NCBI GenBank assembly: GCA_023053685.1 | Contig: JALIGW010000002.1 | Coordinates: 46,736,778 to 46,800,777, forward strand | Reading direction: 5' to 3' | From: Diadophis punctatus similis | Taxonomy: Eukaryota; Chordata; Lepidosauria; Squamata; Dipsadidae | Length of the DNA: 64,000 nucleotides | Shown here: one piece after another, positions 61,428 through 64,000 of the stretch | Position numbering within the stretch: the first letter of the stretch is position 1 | How the letters are laid out: the number at the start of each line of letters is the position of its first letter | The notes under the pieces: generated by a model | What the model was told of the DNA's origin: nothing | The model's input: the letters and a program-made list of their open reading frames with translations, nothing else | The model's database searches: none | Made by a program: the position numbers and the translations under genes

Positions 61428-61593
61428 TAAAATAAAATAAATAATAAAATAAATAAAATAAATAAAATAAATAAAATAAATAAAATAAATAAAATAAATA
61501 AAATAAATAAATAATAAAATAAATAAAATAAATAAAATAAATAAATAAAATAAATAAAATAAATAAAATAAATAAAATAAAATAAAATAAATA
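61036..61593. repeat. (AAAAT)n satellite with AAAT/AAT variants, ~560 bp
   Basis: About 25 perfect AAAAT units, then a mixed region of AAAT, AAT and AAAAAT units. All T is confined to the spacing of A runs, so the plus strand is free of G and C. The minus-strand 205-codon Phe/Ile/Leu/Tyr frame is an artefact. Confidence 0.95.
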
Positions 61594-62260
61594 AAACTTT
61601 GAGGAGCACCTTGGCCTCAGAGTTTTGATTGGCTTGGGTCTGTTACTTGGAACCCTGACAGCTTATGCATACATTGTGATTATAAAAAGTAGGAGCATCA
61701 GATGTACCAATGGCACCCTAGATTTTGCTGAAAACTCATCATCTCTCATTCTTACCTATACAGATGTCATGAGTCTGTAGAAAGAAGCAGAGTTATAGTT
61801 TAGCAACTTCTGGAATGTCACAATTTTTTAAAAATCTCTGAACATGAATCTGATTGCATATTAAAATTGCCTTTTGAGACCTCTGCCATGTTAAACCTAG
61901 CTGCAAGAGATTAGAATTGGAAATATGTTCTTTTGGACAACCTGATGACTTATTTTATAGAAGAGATTTATTTTTTGAAGTGCTGTCAGAGAACAGACTT
62001 CTGTTTGAACCACTCTAAGTCTGGTTTGAAGATTTTAAAAAGAACTACATGAAGAGAAAGCTGGATTCTTGAAGCTTCCTATCAATAATTGGCAGACTAG
62101 GAAAGACATATATCTCATGTGGTCAGAGATTCTCTATTATGAGAAATATAGTATTATATTTCTACAGCCTGTGAAATATGTCTGTCCAAAATCTATCAGC
62201 AATAGTTAGTTGACTATTGGAAGTAAAGACGGAGCAAAAATATGATATGAATGGTAAAAC
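61594..62260. other. No gene seen
   Basis: Unique AT-rich DNA. Confidence 0.4.
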
Positions 62261-62495
62261 CAGTGTTGGAATTCAAATTTTTTTACTACCGTTTCTGTGG
62301 GTGTGGCTTGGTGGGTATGGCAGGGGAAGGATACTGTAAAATCTCCACTTCCTCCCGATCAGCTGGGACTAGGAAGGCAGAGAATAGATGGGGGCAGGGC
62401 CAGTCAGAGGTGGTATTTACCGGTTCTCCGAACTACTCAAAATTTCCACTGCCAGTTCTCCAGAACTGGTCAGAACCTGCTGAATACCACCTCTG
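62261..62495. mobile_element. hAT-type MITE (CAGAGGTGG / CAGTGTTGGAATTCA ends)
   Basis: Reverse-oriented relative of 5081-5389: CTTGGTGGGTATGGCAGGGG, GATCAGCTGGGACTAGGAAG, ATAGATGGGGGCAGGGCCAG, then AACCTGCTGAATACCACCTC-TG. No matching 8-bp flanks remain. Open frames inside are incidental. Confidence 0.7.
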
Positions 62496-64000
62496 ATATT
62501 GAGAAACAGCAATTTCTCCATGAAATGGATAAAGGCATAAAGTAAGCATTTATTTGCTCCTCTGTTATCACTTAGGGAAGCTATGCTATTCTCCATCTAA
62601 TGCCATTTTATTCCATTTTTTGGCCAAGGTTATTCTTAAGTAATGATCCAAGTAAATAATTGCATTGGAAGCACCTCCTTCTTTTGGAAAAGGTAGCCTC
62701 AGTTATAAATTGTTGTTTTACAATGGCTTGAACATGTATTAAGATATATCACCTGCACATTTTATTTTGGAATGAATTTTATACTGTTATTTTGTCCCAT
62801 TATTTATGATGATACAAATTTACATTTGATATAGTCACCCAAGGTTTAATATAAGGGAGAATGGCCAACAGTTGGTTCATATAAAATCTCATTAGTGCCT
62901 TTCATTGTTTCTGACAATTCTTGGAAGAGAATGGATCATTAACATACAAATAGAGATAACCCCTGTTTCCAGGCTAATTGTGGCAGTGCATTCTTATGCA
63001 TTCATAAGATATATCTGGCAGTTTTGAGGCCAAAACAATTTTCAAGTCTAAATTATAAGAAGAGGCTCAGGCAAGTTTCTATGCTGCGAACTATTTCCAT
63101 GCTTAATTACAGCTGATTATATTTCTTTTTATTGTGAATGTTAAAAGTTGAATTAGCCTATTACAGAATACTGATTAATAGATTTTTAATAAATTAGTAA
63201 TCACTGGATTTGAAGTGGGAACCAAAGAATTGTTGGGTTGATGGTATGTAGCAAATGCATCTTAACCACATTGAAATGACAGAAAGCCTATTAAACTGTT
63301 TATCAGCCACCATCTATTGACTTTTCTTTTTGTTTTTTTAGTTTTTTTAATTTTTTTTTATTGTTTTTCAACTTTAAGCATCATAATATCATAACACAGA
63401 TCTACACCTATTCACATCTATTATTTTTGCTCACACAAAACTTATACAATATTTCCACATATTTACAATCTTACATCATCTTCTTCATCCAACCTTATTT
63501 CATAGTCCTTTGTCTTTCCTGACTTTTCTTTTTGAAGCACACTTAATATCATCAGTTTAACATATCTGAGCTTATTTATACTTGCTATCTTGTACATGTT
63601 TGACAAACTAATAAATAAATATAAATAAATAAATAAAATCCTTGGTAGCACATCCCAGGAACAGTAGATTGAATGTGTTCCATCCCCTAAGGCTGGAAAC
63701 ACTGGGTTAGATACAGAGCAAAGGATTAGATAGCATATTCTTCCTTCTAGTTAGAATCCATAATGGCATCTTACAAAGCCATAAAATCATAGTTTTCAGA
63801 AGAATAAAATAGAGAAAAACAAGGACAGTAATGATCTCTTTCCCTCTGTCCTGACATCCTGCTCCAACACTGAGGATTCACACCGTGTTCATTTCTTTGG
63901 TTCATTTGTGCAATCCCTTGATAAATAACCAAATGCAGCATTCAATTGGATGAGAACTAATAAAATGAAACTAAATTCCAGTCAGAGAGAGATATGGTGG
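62496..64000. other. No gene seen
   Basis: Unique AT-rich DNA. A T-rich block (63320-63365) leading into CAACTTTAAGCATCATAATA could be an L1-type 3' end on the minus strand, and a TAAATAAATAAATAAA run lies near 63612-63638. Neither is firm. Confidence 0.4.

Noticed and set aside
60992..61609. 205-codon Phe/Ile/Leu-rich minus-strand frame resembling a membrane protein
   Set aside because: Entirely the (AAAAT)n satellite.
63463..63702. 79-codon minus-strand frame
   Set aside because: Spans a TAAATAAA run and AT-rich DNA; no family.

Overview
The window looks like gene-poor DNA, intergenic or deep intronic, from a squamate reptile and most likely a snake. I find no host protein-coding gene and no convincing exon. 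Nearly all recognisable content is repeats: tRNA-derived SINEs of the kind that saturate snake genomes, 5'-truncated CR1, L2-like, R4-like and L3-like LINEs, an L1-derived element, at least twelve short hAT-type MITEs bounded by CAG...CTG and often by 8-bp target-site duplications, two Tc1/mariner-type MITEs with TA duplications, and very long microsatellites (TA, CA, TAA, AAAAT, CTTT, CCAAA). That mix is typical of snakes. Prokaryotic features are absent.

Layout. 0-10 kb: a foldback interrupted by a hAT MITE, a SPIN-like hAT element, further MITEs, and a SINE split by a MITE. 11-22 kb: two loci of a tRNA/hammerhead-ribozyme repeat, LINE fragments (L2-like, CR1), SINEs and large TA arrays. 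22-31 kb: five hAT MITEs, MIR-like SINEs and a ~385-bp polypyrimidine tract. 32-38 kb: LINE fragments, a third tRNA/hammerhead unit and a Sauria-type SINE. 39.0-42.7 kb: a complete L1-type insertion with a 17-bp target-site duplication that carries ORF1 but no ORF2. 43-50 kb: hairpins, a CCAAA satellite, and L2-like and SINE copies. 53.3-54.5 kb: a locally GC- and CpG-rich stretch that is the only promoter-like candidate. 54.8-57.5 kb: a CR1 copy hit by two SINEs, then an R4-like LINE fragment. 57.5-61.6 kb: long AT-rich tandem arrays. The end is mostly unique.

Most interesting. Five copies of one short motif, at three loci and on both strands, match the hammerhead self-cleaving ribozyme with every core base kept (CUGAYGA / GAAA, three stems, cleavage after UA). 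Each full unit places a pol III-type tRNA-like head just upstream of the ribozyme. Units are head-to-tail with a 317- or 330-bp period, so a multimeric transcript should cut itself into ~320-nt monomers. This is the architecture of retrozymes and of the schistosome Sm-alpha and newt satellite hammerheads; I cannot name it as a described snake family. Second is the ORF1-only L1 element, which parallels mammalian HAL1 and has a 5' UTR built of degenerate ~200-bp monomers.

All calls come from reading the sequence. Family names rest on remembered consensus features, not on a database search.
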